This document shows, piece after piece, positions 1 to 8,102 of a stretch of DNA of 32,059 bases; the stretch's first letter is position 1; every line of letters starts with the position of its first letter. The stretch covers positions 1 through 32,059 of the forward strand of contig JAIBBA010000024.1 of NCBI GenBank assembly GCA_019694895.1, in the 5' to 3' direction. The translations under genes and the position numbers were made by a program. This DNA is from Chitinophagales bacterium (GTDB lineage Bacteria; Bacteroidota; Bacteroidia; Chitinophagales; BACL12). Under the pieces are notes generated by a model. The model searched no databases. It was given only the letters and a program-made list of their open reading frames with translations, and was not told the DNA's origin.

Positions 1-189
1 GGAAGCCTGTCGCGCCGACTTAACATAATATTAATTATGGGCAAAAACAGGTAATACAAGAATAGAGTCGGAATTCAGCCATATCAACGGTTTGAGCTCG
101 TTTTAGCATATTGCACAATAGCCATGTTTATCAGCGCTTGCGAACCTATACGATGTTACTGCAAACAAGATGAGGCAGCTCCTAAAACA
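1..189. other. left-edge non-coding or gene-end stretch
   Basis: All three plus-strand frames at the left edge close within about 55 bases, so this could hold the last few codons of an upstream gene, but none of the three can be preferred. On the minus strand only very short frames exist. I see no tRNA-like cloverleaf, no strong hairpin and no repeat here. The stretch lies downstream of the S9 peptidase gene and its terminator. Confidence 0.4.
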
Positions 190-220
190 AAAACACCCGA
201 TCAAAATGACCGGGTGTTTT
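190..220 (-). terminator. intrinsic terminator of the S9 peptidase gene
   Basis: A perfect 10-bp inverted repeat (AAAACACCCG at 190-199, CGGGTGTTTT at 211-220) encloses an 11-nt loop. It lies 26 bases beyond the stop codon of the minus-strand peptidase gene. On the minus strand the stem runs into a T-rich tail, and the A/T-rich ends would let it act in both directions. Confidence 0.75.
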
Positions 221-245
221 GTTATGATTTATTGGAAGATTCAGC

Positions 246-2291
246 TTATAAAGTTTGATGCAACCAATCGAAAAACTCGCGTTGCCATGCCAGTCCGTTA
301 TGACATTTCAGCACCCAGTGGTTCTCATCAGGCAGGTAAACAAACCGAGATCGGATACCGCGTAATTGCGCCGCCTGAAATGCCTGGAAAGCCTGATCCT
401 CGGTTGTACGATAATCTTTGCCTCCCTGGAAGATGAGAATTGGCGTATTCCATTCAGATACAAAGGTGATCGGGTTAAACTGCAAATATGAGTTGTCCTG
501 CACTCCGCGCGACCAATACGGGCCACCGAGATCCCAGGTAGCAAACCACATTTCATCAGTTGTACCGTAGAACGACTGAAGGTTGAACAGTCCGTCATGG
601 GCTATAAATGTCTTAAATCTGCCTTGATGCGTTCCGGCCATCATATACACGCTATAGCCACCATAACTCGCCCCAACAGCCCCACAGCGATCAGCATCCA
701 CATAAGGAAGCGTTTTAGCGTAATCTATTGCGCTGTAATAGTCATTAATTGCCTGTCCGCCCCAATCTTTACTGATTTGTTCATTCCATTTAGTGCCATG
801 TCCGGGCATACCGCGGCGATTTGGTGCCACCACAATATATCCCTGAGAAGCCATCAACTGAAAGTTCCATCTGAAACTGTAAAATTGCGTGAGTGCACTT
901 TGTGGTCCGCCTTGACAGTATAATAAGGTTGGATACTTCTTATTAGGATCGAAATTCGGAGGATAAATGAACCAAACAAGCATATCGAGTCCGTCGGTGG
1001 TTTTTACCATTTTGCGCTCGGTTTTGCACATACCGATTTTATCGTAATTCGGTTTGTTGATCTCCGTGATTGCGGTCATAACGCCGGTGGAGGGGTTCAC
1101 AAGGAACAATTCGGCCGCATGATTCATGTCGGTTCTCGTTACCACGAGCATGCCATTAGTTTCGCCAACGATGCTGGCCACGTCATAATCGCCGGAAGTT
1201 ACCTGGCGGATGGGATTGCGTTTGCGACCATCAACCTTAGTGAAAACGTTTGTTACATCGAGCTCAAACAACTGTAAAGTTCCGTTGATAGGGCTGAGGA
1301 AGTAGATAAAATTACCATTATTGCTCCAGCGAAGAGCTTCAATAGATTCATCAAATGATTCTGAAGCATCGATCACCACCTTATTTTTAATATCGTTGAT
1401 ATAAAGTCGGTTTTTGTCAGCCTCGTAACCATTTCGAGCCATACTCAGCCAAGCCAGGCGATTGCCATCGGGTGAAAAATTTGGATTTGTATCATAGCCT
1501 TCCATGCCGGCTGTAATATTCTTGGTATCGCCGGTAGACATGGTATAGAGGTAGATATCCGTATTGGTGCTCTGGGTGTAATCGGTGCCGTGTAATGCTT
1601 TCGTCACATAGATGATATGATCGTTATCGTTGTGAAACATGAAGTCTTCCACACCGCCAAAAGGCATTTGCGGGCTATCGAACGGCAATCCATCCATGAT
1701 ATCTTTTTCAGGACCTATGATGCCATTATCCCAGGTGGCAAGCATGATGTGACTGTAAGCGCCATCCTCCCATGTATCCCAGTGACGATAGTTGAGCGAT
1801 TCATATATTCTAACTGAACTGTTTGGCAGATCCTTATATTTTTCGCTGGCCAGTACATCGATCAGTTTTACATCCTTTGAAAACAAGATATGCTTTCCAT
1901 CAGGAGAAAACCGCACATTTGACAAGCCATCAGGATAATTAGTAAGTTGCTTGGCATTAGAGCCATCCCATTCCGACTGCCATATTTGCCCCTGATAGAT
2001 ATAGCCCATTTTACCTCCCGGAAGTGTCATCACACTATTTTCACCGCCTTTTGTAGTGGTCAGTTGAATGGGTTTATGGTCGGTAAGGCCTATACTAAAC
2101 AGGTTGCGCTCCCCTACCCCTGTGGCGATGTCGTAATATGTCACGCCGAATATTACATGTTGACCATCGGGAGTAACAGTTTCCGCTCCTACCCTTCCCA
2201 GGCTCCACAATAATTCGGGTGTCATGACGCCTTGGGCACCGGCTATTGAAAGGAACAATCCGCATGCTCCCAAAATGAAGATCTTCTTCAT
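246..2291 (-). CDS. secreted S9 family prolyl oligopeptidase-type peptidase
   Basis: This is a 681-residue serine peptidase, predicted to cleave oligopeptides outside the cytoplasm. A signal peptide is visible (MKK, a hydrophobic core, then AGAQG near residue 20). The N-terminal two thirds is a WD40/PD40-like beta-propeller with repeated 'SPDG' strands, for example near residues 128 and 273. The C-terminal alpha/beta-hydrolase carries the triad: Ser542 in GASYGGYS, Asp626 in GGKDYR and His658 in DENHW. The spacing fits dipeptidyl aminopeptidase/acylaminoacyl peptidases. The ATG at 2291 is chosen because the signal peptide begins there. The gene appears monocistronic and ends at a strong hairpin. 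Exact specificity (acylaminoacyl versus dipeptidyl) cannot be read from the sequence. Confidence 0.93.
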   Translation of the reverse strand: MKKIFILGACGLFLSIAGAQGVMTPELLWSLGRVGAETVTPDGQHVIFGVTYYDIATGVGERNLFSIGLTDHKPIQLTTTKGGENSVMTLPGGKMGYIYQGQIWQSEWDGSNAKQLTNYPDGLSNVRFSPDGKHILFSKDVKLIDVLASEKYKDLPNSSVRIYESLNYRHWDTWEDGAYSHIMLATWDNGIIGPEKDIMDGLPFDSPQMPFGGVEDFMFHNDNDHIIYVTKALHGTDYTQSTNTDIYLYTMSTGDTKNITAGMEGYDTNPNFSPDGNRLAWLSMARNGYEADKNRLYINDIKNKVVIDASESFDESIEALRWSNNGNFIYFLSPINGTLQLFELDVTNVFTKVDGRKRNPIRQVTSGDYDVASIVGETNGMLVVTRTDMNHAAELFLVNPSTGVMTAITEINKPNYDKIGMCKTERKMVKTTDGLDMLVWFIYPPNFDPNKKYPTLLYCQGGPQSALTQFYSFRWNFQLMASQGYIVVAPNRRGMPGHGTKWNEQISKDWGGQAINDYYSAIDYAKTLPYVDADRCGAVGASYGGYSVYMMAGTHQGRFKTFIAHDGLFNLQSFYGTTDEMWFATWDLGGPYWSRGVQDNSYLQFNPITFVSEWNTPILIFQGGKDYRTTEDQAFQAFQAAQLRGIRSRFVYLPDENHWVLKCHNGLAWQREFFDWLHQTL

Positions 2292-2343
2292 AACAGTTTA
2301 TTTGCTGCGAAGATAAGAGAGATTATGGTGTTGTGATGCGGAT

Positions 2344-2748
2344 TTATCCCGGAATATGTAAAACGGGGACATACCTGAAAATCACTTGGAGGAAGATGAC
2401 GAAAACAGCCAGAAAAACATATATCCACGGACGGACAATACGCTTAACTTTTGCTCTTGAGAAGTTAAATCCTATAGATTCGAGGAGTTGGGCATAAAAC
2501 GTCATGTCGCCTTCCTCCGCCAGGTCGTGTTTGTCATTCATCAGGCAGCGGTTGAACACGGCAAATTGAATTACCACCAGCGCATATCCTGTTACCATCA
2601 GATACCAATCGAAAATAAAAGGTCCGATCCAGGCAATTACTACAAGGGCAAAATGCGACCAGAACCACATTTTAGAACTGATGGTATTACTCTCTGTGGC
2701 AGACATGGTGTGAAAATAGTCAGGGCTGCTGAATAATTCAATTTTCAT
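2344..2748 (-). CDS. small three-helix membrane protein, function unknown
   Basis: I do not recognise this 134-residue protein. Three hydrophobic segments are visible: one beginning with MWFWSHFALVV, one around DWYLMVTGYALVV and one near the C-terminus (WIYVFLAVFVIF). A charged, probably cytoplasmic or periplasmic loop (NDKHDLAEEGD) separates the second and third. The frame continues upstream to 2778, but the ATG at 2748 (MKIELFSS) is preferred because the longer version would overlap the divergent glycosylase gene. Even so, only 12 bases separate the two start codons, so each promoter must lie within the other gene or translation starts later. Hypothetical, but the frame is plausible as coding. 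Confidence 0.65.
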   Translation of the reverse strand: MKIELFSSPDYFHTMSATESNTISSKMWFWSHFALVVIAWIGPFIFDWYLMVTGYALVVIQFAVFNRCLMNDKHDLAEEGDMTFYAQLLESIGFNFSRAKVKRIVRPWIYVFLAVFVIFLQVIFRYVPVLHIPG

Positions 2749-2760
2749 GATATTTACCGC

Positions 2761-3357
2761 ATGGAATATGTAGAACATTTATCGAAGGACCCGGTAATGG
2801 CGGCGATGATTAAAAAACATGGAGCCTTTACTTTGAAGAAGCAAAAAGATATCTGCACCTATTTGTGTTACTCTATCATGAGTCAGCAACTATCCACCAA
2901 GGTAGCCGATGTATTTCATGCGCGTTTCGATAAGTTATATGACGGCAAACCTACGGCAGAAAAAATCATGGCAACGTCCATTGAAACATTTCGGGGAATG
3001 GGTTTAAGTCAGGCAAAGGCTAACTATGTGATCAACGTAGCCACCTTTGCACAAACGCAAGGCATGGAGGTTAAGCAATTACAGGCGATGGATGATATGG
3101 AGATCATCAAATATCTCACTCAAATAAAAGGTGTTGGCAGATGGACTGTAGAAATGTTATTGATGTTTGCCTTGGGAAGAAAAGATGTATTTGCAACGGA
3201 TGACCTTGGCATTCAACAAGCAATGATTGGTGCTTATGGATTGCGGCCCAGAGACAAAAAGAAATTTCGATTGCGCATGGAAAAAATTGCCGAGCAGTGG
3301 CGTCCATATCGCACTTATGCGTGTATGCATTTGTGGCGATGGAAGGATAATGGATGA
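2761..3357 (+). CDS. DNA-3-methyladenine glycosylase II (AlkA-like, HhH-GPD family)
   Basis: A 198-residue base-excision repair glycosylase that would remove alkylated purines such as 3-methyladenine. The helix-hairpin-helix is at about residues 119-135 (IKGVGRWTVEML). The catalytic aspartate is Asp148 in FATDDLGIQ, matching Asp238 of E. coli AlkA. The segment SIMSQQLSTKVAD near residues 38-50 is also typical. The protein lacks the N-terminal beta domain of E. coli AlkA, as is usual for this short Bacteroidota form. The ATG at 2761 is used because family members begin with a similar 'LSKDP' stretch. It is divergent from the small membrane protein gene and is followed by a hairpin. Confidence 0.9.
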   Translation: MEYVEHLSKDPVMAAMIKKHGAFTLKKQKDICTYLCYSIMSQQLSTKVADVFHARFDKLYDGKPTAEKIMATSIETFRGMGLSQAKANYVINVATFAQTQGMEVKQLQAMDDMEIIKYLTQIKGVGRWTVEMLLMFALGRKDVFATDDLGIQQAMIGAYGLRPRDKKKFRLRMEKIAEQWRPYRTYACMHLWRWKDNG

Positions 3358-3364
3358 AAAAATA

Positions 3365-3388
3365 AACGCCGACATTACTATCGGCGTT
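3365..3388. terminator. hairpin after the glycosylase gene
   Basis: An 8-bp perfect stem (AACGCCGA at 3365-3372, TCGGCGTT at 3381-3388) with an 8-nt loop starts 7 bases after the glycosylase stop. On the plus strand the tail is only weakly T-rich. On the minus strand the stem is followed by a better T tract, so it may also block transcription arriving from the right. Confidence 0.6.
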
Positions 3389-3633
3389 CATTCAAAACCC
3401 ATGAAACATATAACAGGCAAACAGATGGCATTTAACATCTGTAACCATCTTTGAGGTGATCATACAAACATATCGACCACCGGATTATCACATTTTATTC
3501 ATGTCACGTTATCATGTTCGTTGTGCATGACATCGTGATTTACGATACAAATAGATATCGGAATTACCGTTTAAAGAATGATTAACATTCCCAAAACGGG
3601 TGATAAAGGTTAGTGCAGATATGTACAAACAAA
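3389..3633. other. non-coding stretch with a 7-bp dyad
   Basis: No convincing gene lies between the two terminators that bracket this stretch. It contains a hairpin ACAGATG (3421-3427) / CATCTGT (3436-3442) with an 8-nt loop and no T tract. It also has a looser ATGTCA...TGACAT dyad around 3505-3532. Nothing identifies a known RNA family. Confidence 0.35.
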
Positions 3634-3657
3634 AAACCACGGTGGTCGCCGTGGTTT
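3634..3657 (-). terminator. terminator of the Cys-rich protein gene
   Basis: A 9-bp perfect stem (AAACCACGG at 3634-3642, CCGTGGTTT at 3649-3657) with a 6-nt loop lies 30 bases after the stop of the minus-strand gene. On the minus strand it is followed by a T-rich run. This is a classic intrinsic terminator. Confidence 0.8.
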
Positions 3658-3687
3658 CTTTGCCATTGGAAATCTGTTTTTAAGAGA

Positions 3688-3987
3688 TTATAAGGTAGCC
3701 GTTTTTGAGGCGGAATTACATTTCGACGGTGGGCATTCTTTAGTAGAAGGACATACATTATCAGCAGATTCTGTAGTTGCCTGTGCTGCTTTGTTAGCAT
3801 ATGGACATTTTGCTGCTTCTTCAGGAGAGCAGTTAGAAGGATCGCAATGTGCAGGATTTTCAGCACTTACTTGTTCTGTTGGAGCAGCAATCTGTGTTGG
3901 AGCTTCAGAACGATGATTTACAGCATAAACAGCAGCGATAGTTCCTGCCATTACTACTAAAATCGAAAGCAAAAGTTTCTTCTTCAT
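3688..3987 (-). CDS. small Cys-rich exported protein, function unknown
   Basis: A 99-residue protein that I cannot name. Residues 1-23 form a basic start (MKKK) and a hydrophobic helix, which is either an uncleaved membrane anchor or a signal peptide. The rest is rich in Ala, Ser, Thr and Pro and carries six cysteines in two groups: Cys48, 53 and 61 (CDPSNC then KC), and Cys79, 85 and 90 (CPSTKECPPSKC). Such clusters could bind metal or form disulfides outside the cytoplasm; this is inference. The frame extends upstream to 4029, but the ATG at 3987 is chosen because the MKKK signal starts there. The gene is divergent from the DPP III gene and has its own terminator. Confidence 0.7.
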   Translation of the reverse strand: MKKKLLLSILVVMAGTIAAVYAVNHRSEAPTQIAAPTEQVSAENPAHCDPSNCSPEEAAKCPYANKAAQATTESADNVCPSTKECPPSKCNSASKTATL

Positions 3988-4035
3988 ACGCGTAATTTTA
4001 TGTAAATATACTATGCCACATATTAACATGCAAGT

Positions 4036-4068
4036 ATCGGGCTGTGGATATATGAAATTCGGCCCGAT
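4036..4068. promoter_or_regulatory. inverted repeat between divergent genes
   Basis: ATCGGGC (4036-4042) and GCCCGAT (4062-4068) form a perfect 7-bp dyad with a 19-nt spacer. It lies between the divergent Cys-rich protein and DPP III genes, ending 32 bases before the DPP III start codon. It may be an operator or a 5' leader hairpin; the sequence alone cannot tell which. Confidence 0.3.
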
Positions 4069-4100
4069 TTATGCAATTTTGTATTCTCAACACTAATCAA

Positions 4101-6164
4101 ATGAATAAATCAATCATGACCTTGCTGTTTGGAGGTGTTATATGCTTCACTGCACAGGCACAAGGATTACAACAAGTTACAGGAACGAGTCAGCAATATT
4201 CCGTGAATAGCGCTGATGAACCTAGAATGGGTGACAGCTTTGTTTGGAATACAGAACAATTTGCTGATTTGGGCATACTAAGATATACAATTCCTGATTT
4301 TGATAAATTAACACTTAACCAAAAGCTGTTAGTCTACTATTTGACCGAAGCAGGTTATGCGGGAAGGGATATTATCTGGGATCAAAACTATAAATACAAC
4401 CTTACCATTCGCAAAGCATTAGAGCATATTGTAGAGAATTATACAGGTGATAAGCAATCGAAAGAATGGCAGGATTTTATGATTTACACGAAACGTGTTT
4501 GGTTCAGCAATGGCATTCATCATCATTATTCTACCGACAAGATTATGCCCGGATGTTCAAAGGCATATTTTATTTCGCTTGTAAAAACAACAGGTGCTCA
4601 ATTAGATACTAAAATAATCGACATCATGTTTGATCCTGTTGTAGATAACAAAAAGGTATATCTGCAACCTGATAAGGATTTACTATTGAATTCAGCTTCG
4701 AACTTTTATGCAGATGATGTATCAGAAAAAGAAGTAGAGGCGTATTATGCTGCGCAGCCCGGCATGAACGATGAAAAGGCGATTTCTCATGGATTGAACA
4801 GTCGCATGATCAAGACAGATAAAGGATTGGTTGAAGTGGTGTATAAAGCAGATGGATTGTATGGTGATGCCATTAAGCAGATCATCGCAAACTTAAAACT
4901 CGCCATGCCACATTGTGAAAATGACATGCAGGCAAATGCATTGCGATTACTGATCAAATATTATGAAACCGGCGATTTAAAAGTTTGGGATGAATATAAC
5001 ATTGCCTGGTTGCAGGATACGCACGGAGACATTGATTACATCAACAGTTTCATTGAGGTATACAATGACCCGATGGGGTATCGCGGCTCATTTGAGAGCA
5101 TTGTAGAGATTAAGGATTTCGAAGCTTCAGAACGCATGCAAAAATTAGCTGAGCATGCGCAATGGTTTGAGGATTATTCACCGATAATGAAATCGCATAA
5201 AAAAGACAACGTAGTAGGCGTTTCCTACCGAGTTGTCAATGTTGCCGGTGAAGCAGGAGATGCATCGCCATCAACGCCTATTGGTGTGAACTTGCCGAAT
5301 TCAAATTGGATACGCGCAGATTACGGCAGCAAATCAGTGAGCTTGGGAAATATTGTTTATGCATATGAGCAAGCGGGAAATTCAAGTTTACTCAGTGAAT
5401 TTTGTTATACCGAAGAGGAAAGACAACGCGCGGTAAATTACGGTTCATTGGCAGCAAAAATGCATACAGCGATGCATGAGGTTATCGGTCATGCGAGCGG
5501 AAAAATCAATCCCGGGGTTGGAACACCTAAAGAAACACTGAAGAATTATGCCAACACTTTAGAGGAAGCGAGAGCGGACCTTGTTGCATTGTATTACACC
5601 ATGGATCCTCAATTAGTTGAATGGGGATTGATTCCTTCACTGGAAGTAGGGAAAGCAGAATACGACAGCTATATCCGCAATGGTTTGATGTTACAACTTC
5701 GCCGTATTGAGCCCGGCAAAACAATTGAAGAATCGCATATGCGTAATCGTCAGATGATTGCGGCATGGGTTTTTGAAAAAGGGAAGTCGAAAAATGTGAT
5801 TGAACGCAAATATGAAAATGATAAAACCTATTTTGTGATCAATGATTACGAAGCATTACGCCAATTATTCGGAGAATTATTGAGAGAGGTGCAACGCATT
5901 AAAAGCGAAGGCGATTACGAAGCAGGAATGAAATTGGTAGAAACTTTCGGTGTTCAGGTGAATGAAGAAATACATGCCGAAGTATTGGCACGCACTGCTA
6001 ATATTAAAACACCACCCTATTGGGGCTTTATCAATCCGCAGTTGTCGATAGTGAAAAACGATCAGGGAGAGGTAACTGATGTAACGGTAAGCTATCCTGA
6101 AGACTTCACGCAACAAATGCTGTATTACGGAAAGCACTATAGCTATCTTAAAGGCGGGCAGTAA
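4101..6164 (+). CDS. dipeptidyl peptidase III (M49 zinc peptidase), exported
   Basis: A 687-residue zinc exopeptidase that releases dipeptides from peptide N-termini. The M49 signature HExxGH is at His459-Glu460-x-x-Gly-His464 (HEVIGH). The second signature, EEARAD, starts at 488, with Glu489 the probable third zinc ligand. Unlike the cytosolic eukaryotic enzyme, this one begins with a signal peptide (MNKSIMTLLFGG...AQAQ), so it likely works in the periplasm or outside the cell. An in-frame ATG-less extension reaches 4071, but the ATG at 4101 places the signal peptide correctly. Length fits bacterial DPP III. A strong terminator follows; the gene stands alone. Confidence 0.93.
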   Translation: MNKSIMTLLFGGVICFTAQAQGLQQVTGTSQQYSVNSADEPRMGDSFVWNTEQFADLGILRYTIPDFDKLTLNQKLLVYYLTEAGYAGRDIIWDQNYKYNLTIRKALEHIVENYTGDKQSKEWQDFMIYTKRVWFSNGIHHHYSTDKIMPGCSKAYFISLVKTTGAQLDTKIIDIMFDPVVDNKKVYLQPDKDLLLNSASNFYADDVSEKEVEAYYAAQPGMNDEKAISHGLNSRMIKTDKGLVEVVYKADGLYGDAIKQIIANLKLAMPHCENDMQANALRLLIKYYETGDLKVWDEYNIAWLQDTHGDIDYINSFIEVYNDPMGYRGSFESIVEIKDFEASERMQKLAEHAQWFEDYSPIMKSHKKDNVVGVSYRVVNVAGEAGDASPSTPIGVNLPNSNWIRADYGSKSVSLGNIVYAYEQAGNSSLLSEFCYTEEERQRAVNYGSLAAKMHTAMHEVIGHASGKINPGVGTPKETLKNYANTLEEARADLVALYYTMDPQLVEWGLIPSLEVGKAEYDSYIRNGLMLQLRRIEPGKTIEESHMRNRQMIAAWVFEKGKSKNVIERKYENDKTYFVINDYEALRQLFGELLREVQRIKSEGDYEAGMKLVETFGVQVNEEIHAEVLARTANIKTPPYWGFINPQLSIVKNDQGEVTDVTVSYPEDFTQQMLYYGKHYSYLKGGQ

Positions 6165-6185
6165 GATATCATCAAGCAACAAATT

Positions 6186-6220
6186 AAGCGGCATTTCATT
6201 TGAGATGCCGCTTTTTTTTT
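6186..6220 (+). terminator. terminator of the DPP III gene
   Basis: A 9-bp perfect stem (AAGCGGCAT at 6186-6194, ATGCCGCTT at 6205-6213) with a 10-nt loop is followed by a run of T through 6220. It starts 21 bases after the stop codon. Confidence 0.9.
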
Positions 6221-6276
6221 GACGTAAGGCACCTTAAACGGTGACGAAAATCATTTTTAGCCATATGACACATTAG

Positions 6277-6284
6277 TAGGTTTG
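6277..6284 (+). promoter_or_regulatory. Bacteroidota-type -7 promoter element for the CBS gene
   Basis: TAGGTTTG matches the TAnnTTTG -7 box of Bacteroidota housekeeping promoters and lies 19 bases before the ATG at 6304. The upstream -33 region (around 6252-6258) is T-rich but lacks a clean TTTG. This would give a short leader. Confidence 0.45.
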
Positions 6285-6303
6285 CAGAGTAAATTTTTAT
6301 CTT

Positions 6304-6732
6304 ATGATCTATAAACGCAACGCTTCAGACTTTATGACCGGCAATGTGATCGTAGCCGGTGTGAATAACACATTCGATCAGGTAATGGAATTTTTCACCC
6401 GGCACAAGATCCAGCATCTACCTGTTGCTGAAGGGACACGATTGATTGGCATCATCAGCATAAAGGATATGCTTACTTTCATGCAAGATTATCTTGCCGG
6501 TTCCGGTGATGTTTCTAAAGCCGCTTTAAATGCCGCATTCTCCATCGAAAAGGTCATGACTGCCAACCCTACCACTGTATCCCCCGATACCCCACAAAAA
6601 GACATTCTGGAAATATTGGCAGCCGGCAAATTTCAAGCAGTTCCTGTAGTTAAAAGTGGCGATTTGGTAGGCATTATAACCAACAAGGATATTACCCGCT
6701 TATACCATTACGATGCAACGCATATCCTTTAA
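6304..6732 (+). CDS. CBS domain pair protein
   Basis: A 142-residue protein made of two CBS motifs and little else, about residues 8-60 (FMTGNVIVAG...HLPVAEG...IGIISIKDML) and 79-135 (VMTANPTTVSPDTP...VPVVKSG...VGIITNKDI). Stand-alone CBS pairs bind adenine nucleotides and usually act as energy sensors or redox regulators of partner proteins. No catalytic domain is fused, so the partner is unknown. It lies just after a terminator, has its own likely promoter and is convergent with nhaA, with which it shares a short terminator region. Cytosolic. Confidence 0.88.
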   Translation: MIYKRNASDFMTGNVIVAGVNNTFDQVMEFFTRHKIQHLPVAEGTRLIGIISIKDMLTFMQDYLAGSGDVSKAALNAAFSIEKVMTANPTTVSPDTPQKDILEILAAGKFQAVPVVKSGDLVGIITNKDITRLYHYDATHIL

Positions 6733-6848
6733 TTGAGAGGAAAAACTTCAATGTTAAATCGCTTCTAAGCGCTTAAAAATATTGCTTTAGAAGTTGCAAA
6801 ATTTGACCGGTCGATGTATATTTGACCTGTTTTTAAGGGATAAACAAG

Positions 6849-6886
6849 CAGCAAGCGTCTCGAAAGGGATGGTTGCTGTTTTTTTT
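6849..6886 (+). terminator. terminator of the CBS gene
   Basis: CAGCAA (6849-6854) pairs with TTGCTG (6873-6878) around an 18-nt loop and is followed by eight T residues. The T tract overlaps the stop codon of the convergent nhaA gene. Confidence 0.55.
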
Positions 6887-8030
6887 ATGCAGAAATTTGT
6901 TTATCCATTTGCCTGCTCAAATACCATAATCCTGTAACTGCGGCAATGATAGAAGATATTAAAATCGCCAGTTTCGATATATTGATCATTTGATCATCTT
7001 CAAATGCCAGGAGGCTGATAAATATACTCATTGTAAATCCAATACCTGCGAGTAAACCAACACCTGCTAATTGTTTCCAATTCACACCTTCGGGTAATCC
7101 TGCAATTTTTAGTTTGACTGCTAAATAGCACATCAACAATATGCCAATAGGTTTTCCAAAAATTAAACCGAAAGCAATACCCAATGCATGTGTACTTTGA
7201 AGGCCGGAAAACAATTGTGTATTTAATACTATCGCTGTGTTTGCAAGTGCAAAAATCGGAAGCACAAAAAACGCTACCGGCTTGTGCAAAAAATGTTGCA
7301 GTTTATAGCTTGGAGAATGATTATCGCCTTCTCTGAAGGGAATAGCAAAAGCGATCAACACACCTGCAATAGTTGCGTGAATGCCACTCTGGAGCATACA
7401 GTACCATAACAATATTCCCGGTATTAGATATAAATACAGGCGCATTACTTTCATCCTGTTCATAATGATCATTATCATAAATAGGGTAAGTGCAGCTCCT
7501 AAATAAAGCAGACTCACGGATTGAGAGTAAAAAATAGCAATAACAATAATTGCTCCGAGATCATCGATAATTGCCAGGGCGGTAAGGAATATTTTTAAGG
7601 ATGCCGGCACCCGATTTCCGAGCAATGATAAAATTCCAATGGCAAATGCAATATCAGTAGCCATCGGGATCCCGAATCCATTCATATTATCAGAAGAAAT
7701 ATTAATACCGATATACACCAGCGCCGGTATTGCCATCCCCCCTATTGCGCCAAATATTGGAAGTGAAGCCTTTCGAAACTCTTTGAGTTCGCCGATATAT
7801 ATTTCACGTTCAATTTCCAATCCCACCAGTAGAAAGAAAAATGTCATAAGCAGGTCATTTATCCAATGTACAATAGAATGGCCCGCAATTTCATGATGCC
7901 AAAAAGCATTATAGCCGGTTCCGAGTGCAGAATTAGCTATGAGCAATGAAACAAATGTGCAGCAAATCAGAATGATACCGCCTGTACGCTCACTTTCAAA
8001 GAATTCGGTAAACAATTTTGTCAGCTTCAT
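6885..8030 (-). CDS. nhaA: Na+/H+ antiporter NhaA
   Basis: A 381-residue inner-membrane antiporter that exports Na+ in exchange for H+, for sodium and alkaline pH homeostasis. About twelve hydrophobic segments are present. The functional aspartates are Asp126 in ATDIAFAIG and Asp156-Asp157 in AIIDDLGA, matching Asp133 and Asp163-Asp164 of E. coli NhaA. The C-terminal FGKPIG segment supplies the conserved lysine. The frame could start at 8060, but that codon lies inside the terminator of the upstream gene. ATG 8030 (MKLTKLFTEFF) fits the family start, so it is used. The gene is convergent with the CBS gene. Confidence 0.95.
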   Translation of the reverse strand: MKLTKLFTEFFESERTGGIILICCTFVSLLIANSALGTGYNAFWHHEIAGHSIVHWINDLLMTFFFLLVGLEIEREIYIGELKEFRKASLPIFGAIGGMAIPALVYIGINISSDNMNGFGIPMATDIAFAIGILSLLGNRVPASLKIFLTALAIIDDLGAIIVIAIFYSQSVSLLYLGAALTLFMIMIIMNRMKVMRLYLYLIPGILLWYCMLQSGIHATIAGVLIAFAIPFREGDNHSPSYKLQHFLHKPVAFFVLPIFALANTAIVLNTQLFSGLQSTHALGIAFGLIFGKPIGILLMCYLAVKLKIAGLPEGVNWKQLAGVGLLAGIGFTMSIFISLLAFEDDQMINISKLAILISSIIAAVTGLWYLSRQMDKQISA

Positions 8031-8045
8031 ATTGGCAATAATAAC

Positions 8046-8079
8046 AAAAAAAACGACCATCGGTTTCCCAATGGTCGTT
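8046..8079 (-). terminator. terminator after the giant T9SS protein gene
   Basis: A 9-bp perfect stem (AACGACCAT at 8052-8060, ATGGTCGTT at 8071-8079) with a 10-nt loop runs into eight T residues on the minus strand. It lies 23 bases after the stop of the T9SS gene and ends before the nhaA ATG at 8030. It therefore insulates nhaA and also argues against the longer nhaA start. Confidence 0.85.
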
Positions 8080-8102
8080 TTTTATTGAAGGGTAAGAGTG
8101 AA

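Noticed and set aside
170-436. Plus-strand 88-codon frame at the left end
   Set aside because: It is mostly antisense to the S9 peptidase C-terminus, including the catalytic His region, and crosses its terminator.
3421-3442. Hairpin as a third terminator or small RNA
   Set aside because: It has no T tract and no recognisable promoter or conserved RNA fold, so it is noted only as a dyad.
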